A DNA stretch of 64,000 nucleotides, taken from positions 124,001 through 188,000 of the forward strand of contig NZ_JAIOAO010000004.1 in NCBI RefSeq assembly GCF_021190955.1. The letters are read 5' to 3'. Made by a program: the position numbers and the translations under genes. The notes beneath the pieces were generated by a model, which was not told where the DNA came from, searched no databases, and saw only the letters and a list, made by a program, of their open reading frames with translations. Positions within the stretch are counted from its first letter, which is position 1, and every line of letters begins with the position of its first letter. Source of the DNA: Parachryseolinea silvisoli (GTDB taxonomy: Bacteria; Bacteroidota; Bacteroidia; Cytophagales; Cyclobacteriaceae). Of this stretch, positions 34,142 to 43,417 are shown in pieces.

Positions 34142-34912
34142 ATGAAGATTACACTTAAAGTCTGGAGACAAAAAAACAACACCTCCAAAGGTGCCTTCAA
34201 AGTGTACCAGGCTGAACACGTGTCGGAAGACATGTCGTTCCTGGAGATGCTGGACGTGTTGAATAATGAGCTGGTGGTAAAGGGAGAGGACCCGGTAGCA
34301 TTCGATCACGACTGCCGCGAAGGTATCTGCGGTATGTGCAGTCTGTATATCAACGGCCGTCCACACGGTCCGCAGCAGACCACTACATGCCAGCTGCACA
34401 TGCGCACGTTCAAAGACGGTGAGACTATCACGATCGAGCCGTGGCGCGCCAAGGCGTTCCCGGTACTGAAAGACCTGGTGGTAGACCGTACGGCGTTCGA
34501 CCGCATCCAACAGGCCGGGGGGTATGTGTCGATCAATACGGGCGGCGTACCCGATGGTAACGCTATACCGATTCCCAAGAAAATTGCCGACGAGGCGATG
34601 GACGCTGCACAGTGTATCGGCTGCGGCGCTTGCGTAGCGGCCTGTAAGAATGCATCGGCTATGCTGTTTGTCAGCGCTAAAGTATCGCAGTTTGCCCTGC
34701 TGCCGCAAGGCCAGGCGGAGCGCAAGGAGCGTGTCGAGAAGATGGTGGCGCAGATGGATGCCGAAGACTTCGGTGCCTGTACCAACACGGGGGCTTGCGA
34801 AGCCGAATGTCCGAAAGGCATCAGCCTGACGAACATCGCCCGCATGAACCGCGAGTATTTTGTGGCTTCCCTGACTTCGTATGAAGTACAAGCGAAAGGC
34901 GACGGCGCATAG
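34142..34912 (+). CDS. sdhB: succinate dehydrogenase / fumarate reductase iron-sulfur subunit
   Basis: The electron-transfer subunit of complex II, 256 residues. The 2Fe-2S site is [11 protein letters not shown] with a later TTTCQLH. The 4Fe-4S and 3Fe-4S sites are [15 protein letters not shown] and [15 protein letters not shown]. It follows sdhA by 9 bp and ends the operon at a strong terminator. Confidence 0.97.
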   Translation: MKITLKVWRQKNNTSKGAFKVYQAEHVSEDMSFLEMLDVLNNELVVKGEDPVAFDHDCREGICGMCSLYINGRPHGPQQTTTCQLHMRTFKDGETITIEPWRAKAFPVLKDLVVDRTAFDRIQQAGGYVSINTGGVPDGNAIPIPKKIADEAMDAAQCIGCGACVAACKNASAMLFVSAKVSQFALLPQGQAERKERVEKMVAQMDAEDFGACTNTGACEAECPKGISLTNIARMNREYFVASLTSYEVQAKGDGA

Positions 34913-34933
34913 TCGTCCAGCCTTTTGGGTATA

Positions 34934-34972
34934 AAAAAAGCCCCCACGCGGTATTCCGGGTGGGGCTTTTTT
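34934..34972. terminator. bidirectional rho-independent terminator
   Basis: AAAAAAGCCCC(C)AC pairs with GTGGGGCTTTTTT with one bulged C. It ends sdhB on the plus strand and can also serve the convergent lipoprotein gene at 34989. Confidence 0.85.
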
Positions 34973-34988
34973 ATGGGCTTGTGTTATC

Positions 34989-35507
34989 TTATTCGCTTTT
35001 GCAGCTGGCAAAAAAGCTGCCGCGTGCGGAGGTATCATTGGTAAAGGCGGCGCCGATGTTGCCGCCGGCCAGGACGACATCGCGGTCGGGGCCACTGGCT
35101 CCCAGGTGCACTTTCACACAGGCGTTCAGGCCGATCAGCTGCTGGTAGTTCAGGGGAGTTTCGTCGCCGGCGTGGGCGAAGAGGGTTTCACTTTGGCCGG
35201 TTTTACCGAGCACGGGGTTTAGCAGGGCGTAGACGTCGGCATCGGGCGCGCCGATGTTGCCCAGGTGCAGGTGGACGGGCAGTTGCACGTCGCCGTCGGT
35301 GCCTGAGAGGGCGACTATGATCACAGTCTGGCCGTCTTTCTTCTCTTTAAACGTTACGGTGCCGCTGATGTCGTATGCGGCGTCCGGCGGTGCTGCCAGG
35401 GCGTAGACGCTTTCGTTGCCCGTAAAATCGCTGGGGGCGCTGTTCTCCTGATCCTGGCATCCCAAAAGGGTGGCCACCACTGCCACGTACGTAAATATTC
35501 TTTTCAT
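34989..35507 (-). CDS. CHRD-like lipoprotein
   Basis: 172 residues. The N-terminus MKRIFTYVAVVATLLGCQD has a lipobox (LLGC), so it is a lipoprotein of the periplasm or outer membrane. The body is beta-rich: SGTVTFKEKKDGQTVIIVAL, LPVHLHLGNIGAPDADVYALL and a late NACVKVHLGAS. The HLHLG motif and strand pattern resemble CHRD and Cu/Zn-SOD-like folds. No function is known. Only one gene on this strand here. Confidence 0.78.
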   Translation of the reverse strand: MKRIFTYVAVVATLLGCQDQENSAPSDFTGNESVYALAAPPDAAYDISGTVTFKEKKDGQTVIIVALSGTDGDVQLPVHLHLGNIGAPDADVYALLNPVLGKTGQSETLFAHAGDETPLNYQQLIGLNACVKVHLGASGPDRDVVLAGGNIGAAFTNDTSARGSFFASCKSE

Positions 35508-35687
35508 AAAAGGCCGGATTTGCTGATAAAGTTAAAATAAAATGGGTTTCCGTGGTCGTTTAACCGCCTATCCCCGTAGATTTGTTTTGAGTGGTCCACG
35601 ACGTGTGTGATGGGTTGGGGTGTGTTCCTGGTACTTTTTGGCACGGATGTGGCTTATGGTCTAACGAGAATTCCTTTGAGTTATTTT

Positions 35688-37055
35688 GTGAAACGACTTT
35701 TTACGCTCCTCCTGATTGTGTTGGCGGGTTGCAGCCCCAAGGTGCAGCCGCCGGACCCCGAGTCTTTAAAGCCGGCCTGGCTCAAGACCGTTCCCTACCA
35801 GGACGGTTATTATACCGGCATCGGCCACAGTCTGAAAGGTAATGATACCAACTATATCCAGGCGGCCAAAAAGAGTGCCCTGGAAGACCTCATCTCCGAT
35901 ATCAAAGTGAACGTGTCCAGCACCTCGGTGCTGAGCCAGTTCGAAGCCGATAAAAAGTTTACCGAGCAGTACGAGCAGATCATTAAAACTACCACGGCCG
36001 ACGAGATCGAAGAGTTCGAGCTGGTCGAAGCCTGGGAGGATGCCAGCAACTACTGGGTATACTATCGTCTCTCCATCGCACGCTACCGCCAGATCAAGGA
36101 AGAACAAAAACGCAACGCCACGGTGCTGGCAACCGATTATTTACAGAAGGCGCGCGATGCCGAGCGGGCAGGCGAGCGACTGCAGGCGGTAAGCTATTAT
36201 TTCCAGGCTTTCCGCAGTATTGAAAAATACCTGGGTGAAGCGATACGGGTTACGATTGATGGTAAAGATGTATTGTTAGCCAACGAGATCTATGCGTCGA
36301 TTCAATCGACGCTCGACAAGATTTCCTTGCGGGTAGATCCGTCGGTGATCGAGCTCAACCGTCGCGTGCAGCAAAGCGCACAGACGGTGATGGCGAAGGC
36401 GTTCTATAAAGATATCAACAAGCCGGCGGTCGCGTTGCCCCTGCTGGCGGCGTTTGAGAAAGGTGCCGGCGATGTTTTCCCGAACTACCGTACCGATCAA
36501 CTTGGGCAGTCGAAGATTCTGTTGAATAAGATCGGATCGAAGGACCTCGAACAAACGGTGGGCGTGCGGGTGGATATCGATGCCATGAGCGGCAGCGGAA
36601 GCTCGCCCATTTATACGCTGGTGGCGCGTACGCTGAATGTGCCCACGGCGCAAGTAGCGCTAAAGGTGCAACGGCCCCTGGTATACCTCACGGCGCAGGA
36701 ACGTAGCCTGGGTGTGAGCAAACCCACAGTACAGATCAGCAACAAGCTCCGCAACCTGCTGGCCAATAACGGCTTTGAATTCACGGAAGACAAACGCAAG
36801 GCCGATTTGTGGTTTGATGTCCAGTCGGATTCCGAAAAGGGCTCTGTAACCGGCAGCATCTATGTTACGTATCTGACGGGGGTCATCAAGGTCGTGACGG
36901 TGAAAGAGAACAAAGAAATATACGCGACCACGCTGGACCGGATCAAAGGCTACGGGCTGGATTACGACAAATCCAGCATCGATGCCTACGCCAAAGCGAT
37001 GGATACGCTGGAAAAAGACCGTATGAACGAGCTTCTTAATACGGTGCTTCAATAA
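35688..37055 (+). CDS. LPP20-like lipoprotein
   Basis: About 455 residues from a GTG at 35688, chosen because it gives a proper lipoprotein signal (VKRLFTLLLIVLAGCSPK, lipobox LAGC). An ATG at 35607 would put 27 residues in front and is less likely. The N-terminal third (PAWLKTVPYQDGYYTGIGHS, then AAKKSALEDLISDIKVNVSS) follows the LPP20 lipoprotein pattern. The rest is alpha/beta with a coiled segment (ARDAERAGERLQAVSYYFQA). The function of the family is unknown. The following gene is related. Confidence 0.78.
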   Translation: MKRLFTLLLIVLAGCSPKVQPPDPESLKPAWLKTVPYQDGYYTGIGHSLKGNDTNYIQAAKKSALEDLISDIKVNVSSTSVLSQFEADKKFTEQYEQIIKTTTADEIEEFELVEAWEDASNYWVYYRLSIARYRQIKEEQKRNATVLATDYLQKARDAERAGERLQAVSYYFQAFRSIEKYLGEAIRVTIDGKDVLLANEIYASIQSTLDKISLRVDPSVIELNRRVQQSAQTVMAKAFYKDINKPAVALPLLAAFEKGAGDVFPNYRTDQLGQSKILLNKIGSKDLEQTVGVRVDIDAMSGSGSSPIYTLVARTLNVPTAQVALKVQRPLVYLTAQERSLGVSKPTVQISNKLRNLLANNGFEFTEDKRKADLWFDVQSDSEKGSVTGSIYVTYLTGVIKVVTVKENKEIYATTLDRIKGYGLDYDKSSIDAYAKAMDTLEKDRMNELLNTVLQ

Positions 37056-37146
37056 GTGTAAACATACATGCGTGATTTCTCGCGCATCGATCAGTTTGGT
37101 ATCTCATTTGCATCGTATAATTTGTAACTAAAATTTCCATTTTAAT

Positions 37147-37716
37147 ATGAAAAAGTTCACCTACTCTACCCTCATGTTGGTTGCCCTGGGCGGCGCGTTT
37201 CTGGCGGGCTGTAAAAGCAGCAAGGACAAGGCTCCCAAGGGCGAGACCGAAGTAGTCGTTCCTTGCTCAGGCCCCGATTTCTTCACGTCCAATAAATTCT
37301 TCCGCGCTAACTCCATCGGCCAAAGCCAGGACCAGGTAACGTCGAAGAAGAAGGCCCTTGCTAACGCCCGCGCGGAACTGGCGGCCAGCATTCAGACAAC
37401 GGTAAAAGCTGTCACCGACAACTATACCAACTCCCGCGAGATGAACAATAAGGAGGAGGTAGAGGAGCGCTTCGAGCAGCTGAACCGCGAGATCGTGGAC
37501 CAGAAGCTTACCGGTCTGAAGACGATCTGCGAAAAGCTGATGAAGTCAGAAGACGGAAGCTACAAAACCTATATCGCCATCGAGCTTTCTGCCGATGACC
37601 TGGTGGCTTCTTACAACGAAAAGATGTCGAAAGACGATCGTCTCAAAATCGACTACGATTATGAGAAGTTTAAAGAGACTTTCGAAAAAGAAATGGATAA
37701 AATGAGCAACAAGTAA
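37147..37716 (+). CDS. LPP20-like small lipoprotein
   Basis: 189 residues. Signal with lipobox at MKKFTYSTLMLVALGGAFLAGC, so it is lipid-anchored. Mature part: ANSIGQSQDQVTSKKKALANARAELAASIQ, split at about 55-85, which parallels the ALxxA-rich LPP20 helix in the gene before it, then a long charged coiled coil ending EKEMDKMSNK. Probably a partner or duplicate of the 35688 protein. Function unknown. A terminator follows. Confidence 0.8.
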   Translation: MKKFTYSTLMLVALGGAFLAGCKSSKDKAPKGETEVVVPCSGPDFFTSNKFFRANSIGQSQDQVTSKKKALANARAELAASIQTTVKAVTDNYTNSREMNNKEEVEERFEQLNREIVDQKLTGLKTICEKLMKSEDGSYKTYIAIELSADDLVASYNEKMSKDDRLKIDYDYEKFKETFEKEMDKMSNK

Positions 37717-37739
37717 TCTTGCTGCCAGACCTGTTCTTA

Positions 37740-37771
37740 AAAAAGCCACTGGTGTATGCCGTGGCTTTTTT
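37740..37771 (+). terminator. rho-independent terminator
   Basis: AAAAAGCCAC / GTGGCTTTTT with an 11-nt loop and a T-run, after the small lipoprotein gene. Confidence 0.85.
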
Positions 37772-37786
37772 ATTATTGTTATCGGC

Positions 37787-38578
37787 ATGAAAGACTATTA
37801 CGCTATACTGGGTATACGTTCTACTGCACACGCGGCGGAAATAAAACGGGTATACCGGCGGTTGGTGGTGCAGTACCACCCCGACAAGAATCCCGATCCG
37901 CAGGCACACGCCTATATGGCGGAGATCAATGAGGCCTATGATGTGCTGGGCGATCCGGACAGCCGGGCTGCCTATGATCTGCGTCGTCAGCAAGGATGGA
38001 CGGAGCTTATAGGTGGCGCGACGGCGGCCGAGCAGGCACCGTCTACGCCGCGACACCGTGATCCGCGGTATCGTCCACGCCCTGCGCCGACCACCAGTGC
38101 CCGGCGCGAACGGCTCGAAATGATGAAGATGTGTATTCCATACCTGCGGTGGGTTAACTACGTGGGACTGGCAATGACCTTGCTGTTTGCGTTGGACTAC
38201 GTGCTGCCATATGCTTCCTCACACGCCCATGTCGCAAGCTATAGTATCGTGACTTCAAGGAGCCGTTATGTCGCCACCCGACTGCACCTGGATAATGGTG
38301 CCACGCTGAGGGTGTATGGGTTTGGCACAGCCGGGTTGTCAGAGGGACCTCCCATTCAGTATACGCGAACAGCGGTTTATCGCACACCCATGTCGTTAGA
38401 CTATAAAGGTCTGCATGTGGACATGGGTTATACGTACCGGGCGCTGGGTATTTTTCCAATGTTGTCGTTTATCGTGTCGTTGATAGCGGTGGTTTATCGC
38501 AAGAACGTGGAATTTTTCTTCAACGCCAGTTTTATCAATGCCGTGCTGCTGCTAATCACATTATGGTTAATTTTGTAG
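37787..38578 (+). CDS. J-domain membrane protein
   Basis: 263 residues. The N-terminal J domain (about 1-65) has DYYAILGIRSTAHAAEIKRV, the HPD motif in YHPDKNPDP, and a DVLGDPDSRAAYD end, so it should stimulate an Hsp70 partner. No zinc-finger or C-terminal DnaJ domains are present. Three hydrophobic segments (about 122-142, 221-240 and 246-263) anchor it in the membrane. It therefore recruits DnaK to the membrane rather than acting as general DnaJ (inference). The next gene begins 1 bp after its stop. Confidence 0.88.
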   Translation: MKDYYAILGIRSTAHAAEIKRVYRRLVVQYHPDKNPDPQAHAYMAEINEAYDVLGDPDSRAAYDLRRQQGWTELIGGATAAEQAPSTPRHRDPRYRPRPAPTTSARRERLEMMKMCIPYLRWVNYVGLAMTLLFALDYVLPYASSHAHVASYSIVTSRSRYVATRLHLDNGATLRVYGFGTAGLSEGPPIQYTRTAVYRTPMSLDYKGLHVDMGYTYRALGIFPMLSFIVSLIAVVYRKNVEFFFNASFINAVLLLITLWLIL

Positions 38579-38579
38579 C

Positions 38580-38930
38580 ATGAGCAAAAAGAACAACGAC
38601 TGGAAAAAACGCGACGGGGTGGTCTACTCCACCAATTCCGATTTTGAGTTCTCCTATCAGCAAGCCGACGAAGCTCAAACGTTGCCGCCGCAGCAGCAGA
38701 GCCTGCGTGTGCAGCTCGACAAGAGCGGGCGCGCCGGCAAGCAGGTAACGCTGGTCACCGGGTTTATCGGGACTGCCGCCGATCTCGAAACGCTCACCAA
38801 GCTCATCAAATCCAAATGCGGTGTAGGTGGCTCACAGAAAGACGGCGAGGTGCTCATACAAGGCGACGTGCGCGACAAAGTTGTACAGATATTGCAAAAA
38901 GAAGGATACAAAGCGAAGCGCATTGGCTAG
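38580..38930 (+). CDS. SUI1/YciH-family translation factor homologue
   Basis: 116 residues. The C-terminal SUI1 domain (about 45-116) shows VTLVTGFIGTAADLETLTKL followed by IKSKCGVGGSQKDGEVLIQG and RDKVVQILQKEGYKAKRIG, the pattern of eukaryotic initiation factor 1 and of E. coli YciH. The N-terminal 40 residues are charged. It may affect start-codon fidelity, but the bacterial role is not settled. Coupled to the J-domain gene. Confidence 0.92.
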   Translation: MSKKNNDWKKRDGVVYSTNSDFEFSYQQADEAQTLPPQQQSLRVQLDKSGRAGKQVTLVTGFIGTAADLETLTKLIKSKCGVGGSQKDGEVLIQGDVRDKVVQILQKEGYKAKRIG

Positions 38931-39037
38931 TGTGCGCCTTCCAGCCAATTTATAGGCCTTTCCTGTAGGCTGCTTTTAGCGCAGCGAAAAACCTGATTAT
39001 CTTTCCGCTCAGAACTTAACCATTAACCTACGTTTTA

Positions 39038-40705
39038 ATGAAGACTCCTTTTGTCGCCGCGCGGCTGAGCCTGGCGCTGGTGTGGCTGCTCATAGCAGGC
39101 CCGCTGTTGGCTCAGGAAGAACGCGAGCTTCTGCCTGTCACGGGCACCTACGCCATTACCCCTGTCACTATTATTCAAAGCCCCGGACGCTCCATCGACA
39201 AAGGTACGGTGATCGTGAAAGACGGACTGATAAAAGCTGTCGGCAAGAATATCCCCGTGCCGCCCGAAGCCATCGTGCTGAAGGGCGACAGCCTGTATGT
39301 CTACGCCGGCTTTATCGACGGCCTTTCGCATGTGGGGGTAAACAAACCCAACAACGAAAACCGCGACCGCGTGAAAGACCCCGGCAATCCGCCGCCTGAT
39401 CGCGCCGGCATTGCTCCGCAAACGGATGTGCGCAATTTTCTAAACCCCACGGACAAGGCGGTAGAGGAGCTGCGCGCGGTAGGATTTACCACGGCGCATG
39501 TCGTGCCGCACGGTGGTATGCTGCCCGGCACGGGTGCACTGGTGTGGCTGGGCGGTCGCTCCGCCGACGACATGGTGCTGCAATCACAAACATCATTCTT
39601 CTCCACGCTGGCTACGGCCGATCGCGTGTATCCCGTCACGGTCATTGGTGTGATCGCCAAGTGGCGTGAATTATACCGTCAGGCCGCACAAGCCAAGGCC
39701 TATGCGACGACGTATGCCTCTGCGCGTAATGGCCTGAAGCCTGCATCGACGGACCGGGTACTGGAAGCTTTCTACCCCGTGATCGATAAAAAGATGCCGG
39801 TGCTCTTTCAAGCCGAGAAGGCCCTTGACTTGCATCGTGTATTAGACCTGCAGAAAGGCCTGGGTTTTCCGCTGGTGGTAGCTGAGGTAAAAGAAGGCTG
39901 GGACGTTGCCCCGAAGCTGAAGGCAGCGAACGCCAAGGTATTCCTCAGCCTGCAGCTGCCCGAAGAAAAGAAGGAGGAAAAGAAAGACGAGCCGCTGAAG
40001 TCCATGAGCGCGCAAGAGAAGGAAGCGCTGGATAAACGCAAGGCAGAGTTTGCTGCAAAATATACCGGCCAGGCCGCGGCCTTTCAAAAGGCCGGTGTGC
40101 CGTTTGGTTTTTCGGCACTGCAAGTAAAAGCAGGTGACATTCGCGGCAACTTGCGCAAGATGATCAAAGCCGGACTTACGGAAGATCAGGCGCTGGCAGC
40201 CCTGACGACGACGCCCGCGCAGCTGTTGGGCGTATCCGATCTGCTGGGCTCTGTCGATGCGGGCAAGGTTGCCAACCTGGTCGTGACACGCAAGCCTTAC
40301 TTTGACGAGAAGTCTGTCGTGCACTATGTGTTTGTGAACGGTATACTGTATAAAATGGACCTCGGCGCCGCCAAGAAGGAAGCGGCGAAGGTAGCGCTCG
40401 AGGGTGAGTGGACAGTAACGTCTGAAACACCGCAGGGCAAGAGCGAAGCGTTGCTCACGATCAAGAAAGAAGGAACACAGCTCACAGGTACTGTGTCCGC
40501 TGATTTCTTACCGCAACCGGTGACACTCGATACGCTTACGTACGAAGGTAACGTGTTGAAGTTCTCGTTTGTGATGAACCAGGACGGCCGTAATATCAAA
40601 GTAGAAGTAGAAGCAAAGGTAGAAGGCTCGACGTTCAAGGGCGAGGCAACACTTGATGGCGGTGACAAGCTGCCGGTACAAGGACAACAGAAACCCAAGC
40701 CTTAA
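39038..40705 (+). CDS. secreted amidohydrolase-like protein, probably inactive, with C-terminal beta domain
   Basis: 555 residues. The signal peptide is about residues 1-26 (MKTPFVAARLSLALVWLLIA...LLAQ). The amidohydrolase fold follows, but the usual GxxDxHxH metal motif reads GFIDGLSHVG here: the first histidine of HxH is missing. The barrel ends with LGVSDLLGSVDAGKVANLVV. Residues about 455-555 form an added beta-domain (GEWTVTSETPQGKSEALLTI). A lysine/glutamate-rich insertion lies near 305-330. First of three amidohydrolase genes; likely scaffolding or partner of the active middle enzyme. Confidence 0.85.
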   Translation: MKTPFVAARLSLALVWLLIAGPLLAQEERELLPVTGTYAITPVTIIQSPGRSIDKGTVIVKDGLIKAVGKNIPVPPEAIVLKGDSLYVYAGFIDGLSHVGVNKPNNENRDRVKDPGNPPPDRAGIAPQTDVRNFLNPTDKAVEELRAVGFTTAHVVPHGGMLPGTGALVWLGGRSADDMVLQSQTSFFSTLATADRVYPVTVIGVIAKWRELYRQAAQAKAYATTYASARNGLKPASTDRVLEAFYPVIDKKMPVLFQAEKALDLHRVLDLQKGLGFPLVVAEVKEGWDVAPKLKAANAKVFLSLQLPEEKKEEKKDEPLKSMSAQEKEALDKRKAEFAAKYTGQAAAFQKAGVPFGFSALQVKAGDIRGNLRKMIKAGLTEDQALAALTTTPAQLLGVSDLLGSVDAGKVANLVVTRKPYFDEKSVVHYVFVNGILYKMDLGAAKKEAAKVALEGEWTVTSETPQGKSEALLTIKKEGTQLTGTVSADFLPQPVTLDTLTYEGNVLKFSFVMNQDGRNIKVEVEAKVEGSTFKGEATLDGGDKLPVQGQQKPKP

Positions 40706-40718
40706 ACACGTGAACAAC

Positions 40719-42086
40719 ATGAAAAGAACTATATATCATACTTTGCTGGTCATGTTGGTGACACTGCCGGCGCTAGGCCAGCAGACCGGCAACATGCTGA
40801 TCCGCAATGCCACGGTGCTGACGATTACCAAGGGCACGCAGGCCAACACCGACGTCTTGATCAAAGACGGAAAGATCGCGCAAGTAGGGAAGAGCCTCAC
40901 GGCGCCCACCGGCTATACTGTACAAGATGCTACCGGCATGTTTGTGATGCCCGGCATTATCGATGCGCACTCACACCAGGGTATCGACGCTATCAACGAG
41001 TGGACGGCACCCGTAACGGCGGAGGTAGCGGTAGGCGATGCCATCAACCCCTTTGACGTAGCATTATACCGCGCGCTGGCAGGCGGTGTGACCACCATTC
41101 ACGCCATGCACGGCTCCGCCAATGCTATTGGCGGCCAGTGCCAAACACTCAAGTTGCGCTACGGCGTCCTGGAACCGGAGGCACTGCGTATGCAGGGTGC
41201 GCCACGCACCATTAAGTTCGCCCTCGGAGAGAATCCCACACGGGTACACGGTGGTGGCAACAACATCGTACCCCGTACGCGGATGGGTGTGGAGTTTGTT
41301 ATGCGTGAAGCGTTCTCTAAAGCAAAGGCCTATGCTGCTGCCGTGGACACGTATACTAAAGCCAAGACACAAAAAGGTTTTCGCGGCGCACCCCCGGAGT
41401 ATAACTACCGCCTTGAAACGCTGGCGGAGATCCTAAAGGGCAATATTATCATCCACTGCCACAGCTACCGCGCCGACGAGATCTATATGATGCTGCAGGT
41501 ATGCAAGGATTTCGGCATTAAGAAGATTGTATTTCAGCACGTAAACGAAGGCTTTAAAGTAGCTCCCGAGCTGGCCGCCTACGGCGCCATGGCTTCGGTG
41601 TTTGCGGATTGGTGGGCGTACAAGTTCGAAGTGTACTACTCGACAGCCTATAACGCCGCCATCCTCACACGCAACGGTGTCACGACCTCCATCAACTCCG
41701 ACGATCCGGAGCTGATGCGCCACCTGTACCACGAAGCCGGCAAGACGCAGAAGTACGGTGCGTTGAGCGACGACGAGGCGCTGGCGCTTATCACGCTCAA
41801 CCCCGCCAAACAGTTGGGCATCGACCACCGTGTGGGCTCGATCGAAGTAGGGAAGGACGCCGACCTGGTCATCTTCCAGAATCACCCACTCTCGGTATAC
41901 GGTGTGCCACAGGTAACGATCGTCGATGGTGTGGTGCGGTTTGACCGCACGAAGGATGCTGACGACATGCGCCTGGCCGTCGACCCCAACGAGCCGGTCG
42001 AAGCTGTGGAACTGCAGCAACGCGATCACGACAGCTGCCTGGAAGGCCTCGACGGTGCATTTGATACTATTTTCGGACTTAACTAA
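40719..42086 (+). CDS. secreted amidohydrolase (imidazolonepropionase-like), active-looking
   Basis: 455 residues from ATG 40719 (MKRTIYHTLLVMLVTLPALG, a signal peptide); a start at 40653 overlaps the upstream gene without family character. The metal ligands are kept: MPGIIDAHSHQGID (HxH), IIHCHSYRADEI, IVFQHVNEGFK and SINSDDPEL (final Asp). The substrate is unknown; such periplasmic enzymes cleave amide or cyclic amide bonds. Its stop overlaps the next start (TAATG). Confidence 0.88.
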   Translation: MKRTIYHTLLVMLVTLPALGQQTGNMLIRNATVLTITKGTQANTDVLIKDGKIAQVGKSLTAPTGYTVQDATGMFVMPGIIDAHSHQGIDAINEWTAPVTAEVAVGDAINPFDVALYRALAGGVTTIHAMHGSANAIGGQCQTLKLRYGVLEPEALRMQGAPRTIKFALGENPTRVHGGGNNIVPRTRMGVEFVMREAFSKAKAYAAAVDTYTKAKTQKGFRGAPPEYNYRLETLAEILKGNIIIHCHSYRADEIYMMLQVCKDFGIKKIVFQHVNEGFKVAPELAAYGAMASVFADWWAYKFEVYYSTAYNAAILTRNGVTTSINSDDPELMRHLYHEAGKTQKYGALSDDEALALITLNPAKQLGIDHRVGSIEVGKDADLVIFQNHPLSVYGVPQVTIVDGVVRFDRTKDADDMRLAVDPNEPVEAVELQQRDHDSCLEGLDGAFDTIFGLN

Positions 42087-43411
42087 TGTCCCCGGTCATG
42101 AAGAAACTCACTGCCTTTTTATACACCAGCGCAACGGTAGCCCTGGCACTCGCCATTCAACCGCTTGCTGCCCAAAGCCAGAAAAGCACACACGCTACGT
42201 ACGCACTGACGCACGCCTCCATTGAGACGGTAACGAAGGGTGTCATCCAGGATGGAACCGTGGTCATCAGCCAGGGTAAGATCACCGCCGTCGGCACTTC
42301 GGTAACGGTACCTGCCGGCGCCGAAATAATCGACTGCCGCGGGCGTTGGATCTATCCCGGCATGATCGACGCTAACACCAAACTGGGCCTGAGCGAAGTA
42401 GCCTCCGACCCGCGCACGCGCGACTTCAACGAGGTGGGCGACATCGTTCCGCAGATGCGGGCGCTGACAGCAGTCAACCCGAACTCTGTGCTGATACCCG
42501 TGACCCGCGTCAGTGGCGTCACCACCGTCATCGCCACACCGGAAGGTGACCTGATGCCCGGCACGGCCGCGCTCATCAACCTGCACGGCTATACGCCCGA
42601 CCAGATGTTTGCCGGGTTTGAAGGTGTCGTAATCATGTGGCCGCAGTCGGGCCGTCGCGGTGGCTTTGACAAACGCACCGACGAGGAGATCAAGCGAGAA
42701 TACGACAAGCGTATCAACAAATTGAACGAAGCCTGGCAGAAAGCCGGAGAGTATCATAAGATCGACTCGGCGCTGCAGTCAAAGGGTGTGACCTATTATC
42801 CTGAGATGCAGGCGTTGTTGCCGGTGGTACGCGGCGAGCGTCCGTTTATCATCCAGGTGGATGTTGCCAGGGACATTTTGAATGCCCTTACGTGGGTGCG
42901 CGAGAAGAAGGTGAAAAAAGTAATTCTGTCGGGCGTGAGCGAAGGCTGGCGCGTTGCGACGGAGATTGCCAAAGCCAATATACCGGTCATTGCCGGTCCG
43001 GTGCTGGCCGTGCCGACACGCGATTACGACCGGTATGATAAGGCTTATGCGAATCCCGGTCTCTTGCACAAGGCCGGTGTAAAAGTAGCCCTCGGCACGA
43101 CGGACGATAGAGGCAATGTACGGAACCTGCCGTACCACGCCGGCTATGCAGCGGCGTATGGCCTGGGCCGTGAACAGGCATTGAAGGCAGTCACGATCGT
43201 GCCGGCCGAGATCTTTGGCGTGGCCGACAGGCTGGGCTCGATCGAGGTGGGCAAGAACGCCACGTTGTTGATCAGTGATGGCGATCCGTTCGAGACGAAG
43301 ACGACCATTCATCAGGTGTTTATTGACGGCTGGAAGATTCCGATGAAAAGCCGGCAGACCGAGCTGTACGATGAGTTTCTGCAGCGCACGCCCGGTGTGA
43401 CGAAACAATAG
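42086..43411 (+). CDS. secreted amidohydrolase-like protein, probably inactive
   Basis: 441 residues from the ATG that overlaps the previous stop; an ATG at 42098 gives the tidier signal peptide (MKKLTAFLYTSATVALALA). The metal motif reads MIDANTKLGLS, with neither histidine of HxH, and the later block is LGTTDDRGNV. The scaffold VADRLGSIEVGKNATLLISDGDP and YHAGYAAAYGLGREQALK remains. A degenerate paralogue in the same operon as an active enzyme suggests a regulatory or structural subunit (inference). Confidence 0.85.
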   Translation: MSPVMKKLTAFLYTSATVALALAIQPLAAQSQKSTHATYALTHASIETVTKGVIQDGTVVISQGKITAVGTSVTVPAGAEIIDCRGRWIYPGMIDANTKLGLSEVASDPRTRDFNEVGDIVPQMRALTAVNPNSVLIPVTRVSGVTTVIATPEGDLMPGTAALINLHGYTPDQMFAGFEGVVIMWPQSGRRGGFDKRTDEEIKREYDKRINKLNEAWQKAGEYHKIDSALQSKGVTYYPEMQALLPVVRGERPFIIQVDVARDILNALTWVREKKVKKVILSGVSEGWRVATEIAKANIPVIAGPVLAVPTRDYDRYDKAYANPGLLHKAGVKVALGTTDDRGNVRNLPYHAGYAAAYGLGREQALKAVTIVPAEIFGVADRLGSIEVGKNATLLISDGDPFETKTTIHQVFIDGWKIPMKSRQTELYDEFLQRTPGVTKQ

Positions 43412-43417
43412 GAGAGG

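Noticed and set aside
33854-35095. 413-residue minus-strand open frame
   Set aside because: It spans the 3' end of sdhA, all of sdhB and a terminator hairpin; its composition is that of an antisense shadow.
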